A DNA stretch of 32,319 nucleotides. Source: DASZHJ01 sp035604335. Lineage in GTDB: Bacteria; Pseudomonadota; Alphaproteobacteria; ATCC43930; CGMCC-115725. Of this stretch, positions 1 through 7,929 are shown piece after piece (within the stretch, counting starts at the first letter, position 1; the number at the start of each line of letters is the position of its first letter). Location of the stretch: contig DATNIT010000180.1 in NCBI GenBank assembly GCA_035604335.1, positions 1-32,319 on the forward strand, given 5' to 3'. Both the position numbers and the translations under genes were made by a program. The notes below the pieces were generated by a model that was not told the DNA's origin, did not search any database, and saw only the letters and a program-made list of their open reading frames with translations.

Positions 1-136
1 CCCGGGCGAGGCCGGCAACGTCCGCCAACGGCGACTCGCTTCGCGCGACTTGTTTTTAGCGACCCGGGCCCGCTAAGATGCATGCCTACCTCAACATTCC
101 GCCGCGGGCCGTTCATAGGGAATTAGGGATTTGGTC

Positions 137-2089
137 GTGAGGTCGCTCGCGCGGTTAGTCCTGTTGTTGGTGCTCGCGGTATCGCCGCTCCGGCTCGCGG
201 ACGCCGCCGCGCTCTCGGACGCGGACCGCGAAGCCTATCGCCTCGCGTTCGCCGCTATTCGCACGGGAGACTGGGCTGGCGCCTCTGCCCGGGCGCAGCA
301 GGCGCAGGATCCTCTCCTCGGTAAGGCGATCCGTTTCCTCGACATGAGCCGCGCGGGCTCGAGCTGGCGCTTCGGCGACATCGTGGAGTTCGCGACGAGC
401 AACCCCGACTGGCCCAACCAGATGTTGCTGCGCGAGCGCGCGGAGGAGGCGATCTCCACCGCGAGCGACGACGAGGTCGGCCGCTGGTTCGCGCGCTTCC
501 CGCCGGTGACCGCCGTGGGCCGGCTACGCGAGGCGGACTATCTCCTGGCGCACGGCCAGACCGACCGCGCGGTCGCGGAGATCCGGGAGGTCTGGATATC
601 GACCGACTTCAGCGTGTTCGACGAGAAGCCGATCCTCCAGCGCTACGGTCACTACCTGCGCCCGGCCGACGACGTGCAGCGCCTCGACCGTCTCGTTTGG
701 GATGGGAAGGAGGAGGGGGCGCACCGGATGCTCCCGCGGGTCGACGCCGGGCATCGGGCGGAGGCGCTCGCGCGGCTCGCGCTCGCCAATGTCTCCAAGA
801 CCGCGGAGAAGCTGGTCGCGAAGGTCCCGGCCAATCTGCAGAAGGATCCCGGCTTCCTGTTCGAGCGCATGCGCTGGCGCCGGCGCAAGGAGATGTACGA
901 CGCGGCGATCGATATCCTCGATCATGCGCCGAGGGACCTGGTCCGCCCGCAGCTCTGGTGGGCCGAGCGCGAGATGCTGGCGCGCCATGCGCTGCAGGAC
1001 GGCAACATCTCGCTGGCTTATCGCTTGGCGGCGCGGCACGGCATGACCGATGGCGCGAACTATGCCGAGGCCGAGTTCCTGGCCGGGTGGATTTCGCTTC
1101 GCTACCTTCGCGACGCGAAGGAAGCCTACGCGCATTTTCTGCACCTCTATAACGACGTGAACCGGCCCATCAGCCTCGCCCGCGGCGGCTACTGGGCGGG
1201 GCGCGCGGCGCAGGAGCTCGGCTACCGCGAGCTCGCCGCCAGCTGGTACGCCGGCGCCGCGCAACACCTCACGACCTATTACGGGCAGCTCGCGGCGGCC
1301 CAGATCGGCGCCGACGGCAAGTCGGCGGTGCTGGAGGACCCGCGCCCCACCGCCCAGGAGACCGCGGCCTTCGAGCAGAAAGAGCTGGTGCGCATCGTGC
1401 ACTGCCTCGCCGATGCCGAGGCCGCGGATTTCGCCAAGCCTTTCATGCTGAAGCTCAGCGATCTCGCGAAGACGCCGGCCGAGCATGCGCTGGTGGCGGC
1501 GCTCTCCGGCGAGATTTCCAGGCCCGACCTCGCGGTCGCCGTGGCGCGGCGCGCCAGCTATGCCGGCGTGACCTTGCTCGCGCTGGGCTATCCGCTGACG
1601 CCGGTGCCGCCAGGCGGCAGCGTCGAGGGACCGCTCCTGCTCGCCATGGCGCGCCAGGAGAGCGGCTTCGACCAGAACGCGGTGAGCAACGCCGGCGCGC
1701 GCGGCATCCTGCAGCTCATGCCCGCGACCGCCAAGAGGGTCGCGAAAGACTTGCAGATCCCGTTCTCGCAGCAGCGGCTTCTGACCGATCCCCAATACAA
1801 CCTGACGCTGGGCCGCGGATTCCTCGAGGACATGCTCGACCATTACGGCGGCTCTTACGTGCTGGCGGTCGCCGCCTACAACGCGGGACCCGCGCGCGTG
1901 AGCCAATGGGTGCACGACATGGGCGATCCCCGCGCCAAGGAGGTCGACGTGATCGACTGGGTCGAGGGCATCCCGTTCCGGGAGACGCGCACCTACGTTC
2001 AGCGCGTGCTCGAGAACCTGCAGGTCTATCGCCTGCGTGTCGGAGACCGTAACCTCGCCTTCTCGCTGGCGCTCGATCTGAAGCGCTGA
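137..2089 (+). CDS. slt: Lytic murein transglycosylase, Slt70-like, secreted
   Basis: This is a periplasmic enzyme that cleaves the MurNAc-GlcNAc bond of peptidoglycan and leaves a 1,6-anhydro end. The N-terminus is a clear Sec signal peptide (hydrophobic LVLLLVLAVSPL, then ADAA). A long alpha-helical superhelix follows (about residues 25-470), as in Slt70. The C-terminal SLT domain holds the catalytic Glu508 in RQESGFD, then GILQLMP (523-529) and AAYNAGP (579-585), all hallmarks of family 1 transglycosylases. About 650 residues matches the Slt70 size class. I chose GTG at 137 because AGGGA lies 7 bases upstream; TTG at 131 is the alternative. The HAD gene begins 43 bases after its stop, with its own ribosome site. 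The family call is firm; the exact start is not. Confidence 0.93.
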   Translation: MRSLARLVLLLVLAVSPLRLADAAALSDADREAYRLAFAAIRTGDWAGASARAQQAQDPLLGKAIRFLDMSRAGSSWRFGDIVEFATSNPDWPNQMLLRERAEEAISTASDDEVGRWFARFPPVTAVGRLREADYLLAHGQTDRAVAEIREVWISTDFSVFDEKPILQRYGHYLRPADDVQRLDRLVWDGKEEGAHRMLPRVDAGHRAEALARLALANVSKTAEKLVAKVPANLQKDPGFLFERMRWRRRKEMYDAAIDILDHAPRDLVRPQLWWAEREMLARHALQDGNISLAYRLAARHGMTDGANYAEAEFLAGWISLRYLRDAKEAYAHFLHLYNDVNRPISLARGGYWAGRAAQELGYRELAASWYAGAAQHLTTYYGQLAAAQIGADGKSAVLEDPRPTAQETAAFEQKELVRIVHCLADAEAADFAKPFMLKLSDLAKTPAEHALVAALSGEISRPDLAVAVARRASYAGVTLLALGYPLTPVPPGGSVEGPLLLAMARQESGFDQNAVSNAGARGILQLMPATAKRVAKDLQIPFSQQRLLTDPQYNLTLGRGFLEDMLDHYGGSYVLAVAAYNAGPARVSQWVHDMGDPRAKEVDVIDWVEGIPFRETRTYVQRVLENLQVYRLRVGDRNLAFSLALDLKR

Positions 2090-2132
2090 GTTGCCTCGCC
2101 GCGCATTCGCTTAGTCCTTTGAGGAGGCATTG

Positions 2133-2816
2133 ATGGCCGCCCCGCTTGCCTCGACCACCGCCTGCGTGTTCGATGCCTACGGCACTCTGTTCGATTTCCT
2201 CTCGGCCTCGAAGCGGTGCCGGGACGCGCTGGGCGACAAGGCGGAGGCGCTTGGCGCGCTCTGGCGCACGCGCCAGCTCGAGTACAGCTGGCTGCGCAGC
2301 CTGATGGGGGCGCACGCCGATTTCTGGCAGGTGACGGGCGAGGCGCTCGATTTCGCCATGGCGAGCCTCGAAATCAAGGACGCGGCGCTGCGCGACCGCT
2401 TGATGGATCTCTTCCTGCACATCGAGGCGTTTCCCGACGCGCGCCGCGTGCTCGAGGTTTTGAAACGCGCCAAGCGCCAAGCGATCGTCCTCTCCAACGG
2501 CTCGCCGGACATGCTGACGGCCGCGATGAAGAGCGCCGGGGTCGACGACCTGCTCGAGGCCGCGCTTTCCGTCGAGTCCGCGCGAATCTACAAGCCGCAC
2601 CGCACCGTCTACGAGCTCGTGACGTTGCACCTGAGGCTGCGGCCCGAGCGGGTCTGCTTCGTCTCCTCCAACGGATGGGACGCGGCCGGCGCCGCGCATT
2701 TCGGCTTCGCGGCGGTGTGGGCAAACCGCGCGGGCGCGCCCCGCGAGAACCTCCCGGGCACCCTCGCCGCCGAGATCCGCGATCTCGACGCGCTGCCGAC
2801 GCTGCTGGGGCTGTAG
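2133..2816 (+). CDS. Haloacid dehalogenase type II (HAD superfamily)
   Basis: The product is a HAD hydrolase close to L-2-haloacid dehalogenases, which release halide from 2-haloalkanoates through an aspartyl ester. Visible motifs are the nucleophile Asp14 in VFDAYGTLFD, Ser121-Asn122 in SNGSPDML, Lys154 in KPHRTVYE, and Asp183 in the motif SSNGWDA (178-184), which is characteristic of type II dehalogenases (SSNxWDA). The length of 227 residues is typical. ATG 2133 has a strong GAGGAGG (2121-2127) five bases upstream, so the earlier in-frame TTG at 2130 is unlikely. The stop is 9 bases before an alpha/beta hydrolase, suggesting co-transcription. Family motifs support dehalogenase chemistry, but the true substrate cannot be read from sequence, and other phosphatase-like roles remain possible. 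Confidence 0.88.
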   Translation: MAAPLASTTACVFDAYGTLFDFLSASKRCRDALGDKAEALGALWRTRQLEYSWLRSLMGAHADFWQVTGEALDFAMASLEIKDAALRDRLMDLFLHIEAFPDARRVLEVLKRAKRQAIVLSNGSPDMLTAAMKSAGVDDLLEAALSVESARIYKPHRTVYELVTLHLRLRPERVCFVSSNGWDAAGAAHFGFAAVWANRAGAPRENLPGTLAAEIRDLDALPTLLGL

Positions 2817-2825
2817 TCGGCGCTC

Positions 2826-3680
2826 ATGCCGGCTTATCGCGAGGCTACCATCAGCGCTCAGGATGGGCTCTCGCTCTACTACCGCGACTACGGCGACCGG
2901 CTTGCGGCCAAGACGCCCGTGCTGTGCCTCAGCGGTCTCACGCGCAACAGCGCCGACTTCGCGGAGTTGGCGGTGCGTCTCTCGAGCGAGCGCCGCGTGC
3001 TCTGCCCGGACTACCGCGGCCGCGGCCGGTCCGCCTACGATCCGGACTGGCGGCACTACGACCCTTACGTCTACATCAACGATATCTCGCATCTCCTGGC
3101 CGCGACCGGTATAGGCCGCTGCGTGATCATAGGGACGTCCCTGGGCGGACTCCTGGCGATGGGATTGGCGGTGCTCAGACCCAGCGTCGTCGCCGGCGTG
3201 GTGCTCAACGACATCGGTCCGAACGTCGCGAGCGCTGGCCTCGGCCGCATTCTGCAATACGTCGGCGTCGACTATCCTCAATCCGACTGGGACGCCGCGA
3301 TTCGATTTCTGAAAGATCTGATGCCCAACCTCGCGCCCAAGGCCGACGACGCCTGGTGGCGCACCCACGCGAAGGCGACCTATCGCCAAGGCGCGGATGG
3401 CCGGCTGCACTTCGACTGGGACCTCAATCTCGCCAAACCGCTCGATCATCAGCGCACTGCAATGCCGAACCTCTGGGCGATGTTTCGCGGACTGATGGCG
3501 ATCCCGACGCTGGCGTTCCGCGGTGCGCTCTCGGACGTGCTGTCGGAGGACGTGTTCCGCCGCATGGCGCTTGAAAAGCGCGACTTGGTCTGCGTAACTG
3601 TGCCTGATACCGGCCATACTCCGTCATTGTCCGAGCCGCAAGCGACCGGTGCCCTCGATGCCTTCCTCCGACCGCTCTAG
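2826..3680 (+). CDS. Alpha/beta-fold hydrolase
   Basis: This is a cytoplasmic serine hydrolase of 284 residues with no signal peptide. The catalytic triad can be placed: Ser105 in the nucleophile elbow GTSLGG, probable acid Asp237 in GALSDVL, and His264 in DTGHTPSL. CLSGLTRNSADF near residue 40 corresponds to the oxyanion-hole HG region, with Ser-Gly replacing His-Gly. DYRGRGRS follows, as in esterases and haloalkane dehalogenases of this fold. The gene sits between the HAD dehalogenase (9-base gap) and the PLP dehydratase, whose ATG overlaps its 3' end, so the three are probably one transcript. Its Shine-Dalgarno is weak, which fits translational coupling. The fold is certain; the substrate is unknown. 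Confidence 0.88.
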   Translation: MPAYREATISAQDGLSLYYRDYGDRLAAKTPVLCLSGLTRNSADFAELAVRLSSERRVLCPDYRGRGRSAYDPDWRHYDPYVYINDISHLLAATGIGRCVIIGTSLGGLLAMGLAVLRPSVVAGVVLNDIGPNVASAGLGRILQYVGVDYPQSDWDAAIRFLKDLMPNLAPKADDAWWRTHAKATYRQGADGRLHFDWDLNLAKPLDHQRTAMPNLWAMFRGLMAIPTLAFRGALSDVLSEDVFRRMALEKRDLVCVTVPDTGHTPSLSEPQATGALDAFLRPL

Positions 3681-4668
3681 CGCCGACCCGCGCGATCTCC
3701 CGACCGTCGACGACATCCGCGCCGCCGCCGAGCGGCTCAAGGGGAAAGCGGTACTGACGCCGCTCCTGGAATCGCCGGCGCTCAACAAGCGGCTCGGCGG
3801 CCGGCTGCTGGTCAAGGCCGAGACGCTGCAGCGGACCGGCTCGTTCAAGTTTCGCGGCGCCTACAATGCGCTGGTGCAGTTTGACGAGGGCCAGCGCCGC
3901 GGCGGCGTCGTCACCTACTCCTCCGGCAACCACGCGCAAGGCGTTGCCGCCGCGGCGGAGCTGCTGGGTATTCCCGCCACCATCGTGATGCCGGCCGATG
4001 CGCCCGCGATCAAGATCGCCAACACCAAATCCTATGGCGCCGAGGTCGTGCTCTACGACCGCTACAAGGAGATCCGGGAGGAGGTCGGCGGCAAGATCGC
4101 CCGGGAGCGCGGTGCCACCATCGTGGCGCCGTACGACGACCCGCGGGTGATCGCCGGCCAGGGCACCGCCGGCCTCGAAATCGCGGCGCAGGCGAAGGCG
4201 CTGGGTGCCGAGCTCGACGCCGTCATCGTCTGCTGCGGCGGCGGCGGTCTTACCGCCGGCTGTGCCACTGCGGTCGCGTCGGAGAGCCCTGACACCGAGA
4301 TCTACATCGCGGAGCCCGAGGGTTTCGACGACACCCGGCGGTCCCTGATCGCCGGCGAGCGCGTGAGCAACGATCCCAGCGCGCGCTCGATCTGCGACGC
4401 GCTGCTGGCGCCGACGCCGGGCGTGCTCACCTTCGCGATCAACCGGCGGCTCGTCACCGCGGGCTATGGCGTGAGCGATGCGGAGGTCCGGCGCGCCATG
4501 GCCACCGCGTTCTCCGATTTGAAGCTGGTCGTGGAGCCCGGCGGCGCCGCGGCGCTGACAGCGGTGCTCTCCGGCAAATTCGCGATCGAGGGCAAGACCG
4601 TGGCGGTCACTGCCTCGGGCGGCAATGTCGACCGTGAAACCTTCGCGGCCGCTCTCGCGCAGCCCTGA
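3658..4668 (+). CDS. Threonine/serine dehydratase, PLP fold type II
   Basis: The enzyme deaminates threonine or serine to a 2-oxo acid and ammonia, and is related to catabolic threonine ammonia-lyase and serine racemase. Lys64 in GSFKFRGA is the PLP Schiff-base lysine. SSGNHAQGVA is the substrate-binding loop and CCGGGGL (192-198) the phosphate-binding glycine loop. At 336 residues it has only the catalytic domain, with no C-terminal ACT or regulatory domain, so it is not the feedback-inhibited biosynthetic form. ATG 3658 lies inside the end of the preceding hydrolase gene (23-base overlap), implying coupled translation; GTG 3649 is an alternative. It converges on the bactofilin gene 21 bases downstream. 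Which of threonine, serine or hydroxyaspartate is preferred cannot be decided. Confidence 0.9.
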   Translation: MPSSDRSSADPRDLPTVDDIRAAAERLKGKAVLTPLLESPALNKRLGGRLLVKAETLQRTGSFKFRGAYNALVQFDEGQRRGGVVTYSSGNHAQGVAAAAELLGIPATIVMPADAPAIKIANTKSYGAEVVLYDRYKEIREEVGGKIARERGATIVAPYDDPRVIAGQGTAGLEIAAQAKALGAELDAVIVCCGGGGLTAGCATAVASESPDTEIYIAEPEGFDDTRRSLIAGERVSNDPSARSICDALLAPTPGVLTFAINRRLVTAGYGVSDAEVRRAMATAFSDLKLVVEPGGAAALTAVLSGKFAIEGKTVAVTASGGNVDRETFAAALAQP

Positions 4669-4689
4669 CCGGCGCTGCGCGCTCCCCGT

Positions 4690-5190
4690 TCAGGATACGG
4701 TGGTGACCGATCCCTGAGTGGCAGGCCCGGAGGTCGCGCTCGCCGTCTTGGTGCCGCTGATCGTGGTGACGGCGGGACGTCCCGCCGGCAAAGCGAGCGG
4801 GAGCGGCGCGCCACGCTGCTCGATGGAATCGACGCGACGGCTGTAGCCCTCGAACACCGCGCCCGACTCGATCATCAGCGAGACGTGGGTGATGTCGGCG
4901 ACGACGCGCGCCGTGCTGGCGAGGGTCACCGCCGCGGCCTTGAGCTGGCCGGTGAGCGTGCCCGCCACCATCGCCGTGTCGGCCTCGACAGCCCCGGTCA
5001 CGGAGCCACCCTCGGCGACCGTGATCTTTTTCGCGACGATGTCGCCGTGCACCGTGCCCGCGACCACCAGCTCGCCGCCGCCGACGACGTCGCCGGTGAT
5101 CTTGAGGTCGCCGCTGAGGATGGACGGTGCAGCCTCGCGACCGCCGAATCCTCCCGACGCCTTCTCCTTAGTTCCGCTTGACTTGAACAA
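4690..5190 (-). CDS. Bactofilin (polymer-forming cytoskeletal protein)
   Basis: Bactofilins polymerise without nucleotide into a beta-helical filament that positions cell-wall enzymes near the membrane. The central region shows the regular short-repeat pattern of a right-handed beta-helix (for example GDVVGGGELVVAGTVHGDI, GSVTGAVEADTAMVAG, GTLTGQLKAAAV), flanked by a polar N-terminus and a proline/alanine/threonine-rich tail. I chose TTG at 5190, giving MFKSSGTKEK, because the purine-rich GGGGAAG precedes it and it overlaps the last 23 bases of the M23 peptidase gene, the usual arrangement for this pair in Alphaproteobacteria. The longer ORF back to 5238 would overlap the peptidase further and lacks a ribosome site. 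The product is 166 residues, normal for the family. It probably recruits the peptidase encoded upstream. Confidence 0.9.
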   Translation of the reverse strand: MFKSSGTKEKASGGFGGREAAPSILSGDLKITGDVVGGGELVVAGTVHGDIVAKKITVAEGGSVTGAVEADTAMVAGTLTGQLKAAAVTLASTARVVADITHVSLMIESGAVFEGYSRRVDSIEQRGAPLPLALPAGRPAVTTISGTKTASATSGPATQGSVTTVS

Positions 5191-6601
5191 CGCTCTTCCC
5201 CACCTCCAAGAATTTCTCGGGATCGAGCGGCTCGCCATCGACCACCACCTCGTAGTGCAGGTGCGGCCCCGTGCTCCGGCCGGTGCTGCCGAGCTCGCCG
5301 ACTTCCTGGTGCGCGCCGATCCTCTGGCCGCGCGTCACGGTGACGCGGTGCAGGTGGGCGTAGCGCGTGAAAATGCCGTTCCCATGGTCGATCTCGACGA
5401 ACTTGCCATAGGTGTCGCGGAGACCCGCATAGGTCACGACCCCCGGAGCCGTGCTGTAAACCGGCGACCGGAATGCGGACACGAGATCGACGCCGGGATG
5501 GAATCCCTGGCGGTGGTTGATGGGATCGACGCGCGCGCCGAACGGGCTCTCGAGCTGGTATTGCCCAAGCGGCGCGGCCAACGGCAAGGTCTTGAGCAAT
5601 TTGCGCAGCGTCTCCTCGCGCGCCGACTGGATCTCCGAAGAGACCGCGGCAGCAGTGCCGAGGGCGATATAGGGACCGCCCTCGCCTTTCGTCGGTCCGC
5701 CCAGCCGCGCGATGAAATTCTCGACGTTGAGGCCGGTCGCCGCGACCAGGCTCTCGACGTTGCGGAGCACGCCCTCGCCCTTGGCCTGAGTCTCCTTGGG
5801 CAACGACGCCACGCTCGTCGGCGGCTTGGTGTCGGCCTTGGAGAGGCGCTCCTCGACGCTTTGCAGTTTTTGCTTCAAGGCGTCGCGCTCGGCGGCCAAG
5901 CGCTCGCGCTCGGCCATTAGCCGCTCGCGCTCGCTGCTGATCTGCTGGAGCTTTGCCTGCGTGCCGTCGAACCCGGCCTTGAACTCGAGCGCCCGGGCAT
6001 TGGACGCTTGCACGTCCTTCTCGAGCTGCTGGATCCGGGCGCTCAGCGTGCGACGCTGCGCCTCGGTTTGACTGAGTTCGCTCTTGTTCTCCTCCAGGCT
6101 CTGGGCGAGCTGCGCGGCATAGTCAGCCTTCGAGCTGGCATCGTCCTGCGCCTGCTGCAACTGAGCGAGCAGGTCGTCGCGCTCGGCCATCAGCTGCGTG
6201 CGCGCATCCGCGATGCCTTGGAGCGCCTGCTCGGTATCGCTGAGCGAGCCCTGTAGTGTGCCGTATTCCGATCCGATGACGTCGAGGCGGTACTGCGTAC
6301 CGTCCATTTCCGCGGTCGCCGTCGCCAGCTGCGACTTTAGGTCCGAGAGCTGACGACGCAATTCCTTGTTCGACAGTTCGGCCCGCGCGACCTGCGCCTG
6401 CTTGGCCGAGATCACATGGCCGAAATGCACGTAGCCGACCACGAGATACCCGAACGCCGCAACACCCAGCACCGCTCCGGCTGCCGCGGCGATCTGCGAG
6501 CGGCGCGTCAGCGAAATGTATGATATCCGGCCTTCGGTCCGGATCAGGATTTGTCGCTCGGGGAATAGCTTCGCCCCCCACTTCGCAAGCTTGGCGACCA
6601 T
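5168..6601 (-). CDS. Membrane-anchored M23 (LytM) endopeptidase with coiled coil
   Basis: This is a zinc peptidase predicted to cut peptidoglycan cross-links from the periplasmic side. From ATG 6601 the 477-residue product has a short basic cytoplasmic segment, one membrane helix (about 36-58), a long coiled coil rich in Leu/Glu/Gln (about 67-270), and a C-terminal M23 domain. Zinc and catalytic residues are intact: His368 and Asp372 in FHPGVDLV, and His447/His449 in GPHLHYE, so this is an active LytM-type enzyme rather than a degenerate EnvC/NlpD activator. GGAGG stands three bases before the ATG. The bactofilin gene overlaps its 3' end, and bactofilin-M23 pairs act together in cell shape and stalk formation in other Alphaproteobacteria. 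Confidence 0.93.
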   Translation of the reverse strand: MVAKLAKWGAKLFPERQILIRTEGRISYISLTRRSQIAAAAGAVLGVAAFGYLVVGYVHFGHVISAKQAQVARAELSNKELRRQLSDLKSQLATATAEMDGTQYRLDVIGSEYGTLQGSLSDTEQALQGIADARTQLMAERDDLLAQLQQAQDDASSKADYAAQLAQSLEENKSELSQTEAQRRTLSARIQQLEKDVQASNARALEFKAGFDGTQAKLQQISSERERLMAERERLAAERDALKQKLQSVEERLSKADTKPPTSVASLPKETQAKGEGVLRNVESLVAATGLNVENFIARLGGPTKGEGGPYIALGTAAAVSSEIQSAREETLRKLLKTLPLAAPLGQYQLESPFGARVDPINHRQGFHPGVDLVSAFRSPVYSTAPGVVTYAGLRDTYGKFVEIDHGNGIFTRYAHLHRVTVTRGQRIGAHQEVGELGSTGRSTGPHLHYEVVVDGEPLDPEKFLEVGKSVVQVKRN

Positions 6602-7203
6602 GCCCCTCCCGCCCAATCCATTGCACCACGCAACCCGACGTCAGCGCACCAGCCACAGCCGACATCGGAACGCCTGCAGCCCCCTGGGGCCGTCTCCGGC
6701 AATCAACCCGCGACGCAATCTCTACGGCGTTCCACTCTCGCCCGCGCGACCACTGATAGAGCGCTCGGCCGAACGCCGGCAGATTGTCTGGAAAATCTCC
6801 CCGCTGCCAATTGCCGGACACGACCGTACCGTCTGCAGTCGACCGTGGCAAGCCGGAATTCCCCGGCAGGACAAGGCGGACAATCCTTTCGCAGTGATCG
6901 CGTGAAAAGCTGTAATATTTGTCGGCATCGGCAAGCACTCGAAAGACAGGTACGCGAGGTGAAGTCCCATCATGTCGAGCGGCTGTGGTCTCCGGAACTC
7001 CCCTCGACGCCCGCGACTCTGCCGGATACGAAAGCGAAGCGTGTAAGCATTGGGCTTAGACATCGGCCTCGGCCCGCTGCGCCTTGAATTTCCAAAACTA
7101 TCGCGAACAAGTGTTTGGCTTCGGCCGCTCGTTTCGTGGTACCGATAAGCTCAAGAGCGGAGCGGCAAAACAAAAGCCGCCCCAAAAAAACGGGGGTCTA
7201 GGG
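6602..7203. other. Non-coding divergent region between the M23 and gntR genes
   Basis: This stretch of about 600 bases separates two divergent genes. Short open frames exist on both strands, but none has a recognisable domain, consistent codon usage or a ribosome site, and part of the region is less GC-rich than its neighbours (around 6880-6930 and 7090-7190). It should hold the promoters of both genes. On the gntR side two adjacent stem-loops with A-rich loops can be drawn: GCGGC 7162-7166 with GCCGC 7176-7180, and CCCC 7180-7183 with GGGG near 7192-7195. They are mutually exclusive at base 7180. I could not identify a convincing -35/-10 pair or a GntR operator. Confidence 0.5.
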
Positions 7204-7917
7204 ATGAAACGTGCCGCGCTGCCGATGGCGGCAGCAGAAGGTATCGAGGGCGCGCGTACGCTGGGTGAAGTCGCCTATCGCCGTCTGCGCTCGGACTTGG
7301 TCATGGGCCGGCTGCACCCGGGTCAGCCGCTGCGCTTCGATGCGCTCAAGGAGCAATACCGGTTGGGCGTGAGCCCGCTGCGCGAGGCGCTGTCGCGTCT
7401 CGTCGAGGACAAGCTCGTCACGGCCGTGGGCCAGCGCGGGTTCCGCGCGGCCGCCATCTCGCTCGACGAGATGTGGGAGGTCACGGCCTTGCGCCAGAAG
7501 CTCGAGGTCGATGCGCTGAGCGCCTCGCTTGCCAACGGTGACGAGCGCTGGGAGTCAGAGGTGGTTGCGGCTTTCCATCGGCTCTCGAAGGCCCCCGTCC
7601 CGCGCGCCACCGACGCATCCGCGGAGGATTGGGAGCGGCGGCATCGCGCTTTCCATGACGCGCTGATCGGCGCCTGCAGGTCGCCGTGGCTGATCAAATT
7701 CGTGAGCATGCTGACGGATCAGATGGAGCGCTATCGTCATTACCGCATGATCCGCACGCCGCCGAAGGTCTGGGCGCGGGACCTCGAGCGCGAGCATCGC
7801 GATCTCATGGAAGCCGCGCTTGCGCGCGATGCCGCGCGCGCCTGCGAGCTGCTCGTCGCGCATCTCACGCGCACGGCCGAGTTCATCTCGGCTTTGGCTT
7901 CGGTCGCCGCGGAATAA
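7204..7917 (+). CDS. GntR-family transcriptional regulator, FCD (FadR) subgroup
   Basis: This is a DNA-binding regulator. The winged helix-turn-helix lies at about residues 20-85, with RLHPGQPLRFDALKEQ, then GVSPLREALSRL as recognition helix and RGFRAAAI as the wing. The all-helical FCD ligand domain follows (about 95-225), with the RxxLE-like segment LRQKLEVDAL, FHDALIGACRSPWL and EHRDLMEAALARDA, typical of FadR-C proteins that bind small carboxylates through a metal site. I chose ATG 7204 with a G-rich stretch upstream, because the open frame back to 7084 has atypical codons; the product is 237 residues. It is convergent with the EAL gene and not operonic. It may control the nearby acid-transport genes, but that is a guess from position. 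Confidence 0.9.
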   Translation: MKRAALPMAAAEGIEGARTLGEVAYRRLRSDLVMGRLHPGQPLRFDALKEQYRLGVSPLREALSRLVEDKLVTAVGQRGFRAAAISLDEMWEVTALRQKLEVDALSASLANGDERWESEVVAAFHRLSKAPVPRATDASAEDWERRHRAFHDALIGACRSPWLIKFVSMLTDQMERYRHYRMIRTPPKVWARDLEREHRDLMEAALARDAARACELLVAHLTRTAEFISALASVAAE

Positions 7918-7929
7918 GCCGGCGGCGGA

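Noticed and set aside
1..136. Possible upstream gene fragment before the transglycosylase
   Set aside because: No frame on either strand shows a recognisable protein; the region looks like a short leader.
524..1915. 463-codon open frame on the minus strand
   Set aside because: It is antisense to the transglycosylase, has arginine/glycine-rich low-complexity content and no domain; a shadow of GC-rich coding.
1716..3617. 633-codon open frame on the minus strand across three genes
   Set aside because: It runs opposite to the slt, HAD and hydrolase genes, which all have intact catalytic motifs; no recognisable protein.
6123..7063. Minus-strand frames upstream of the M23 gene
   Set aside because: No domain, mixed codon use, no ribosome sites; treated as non-coding promoter region.
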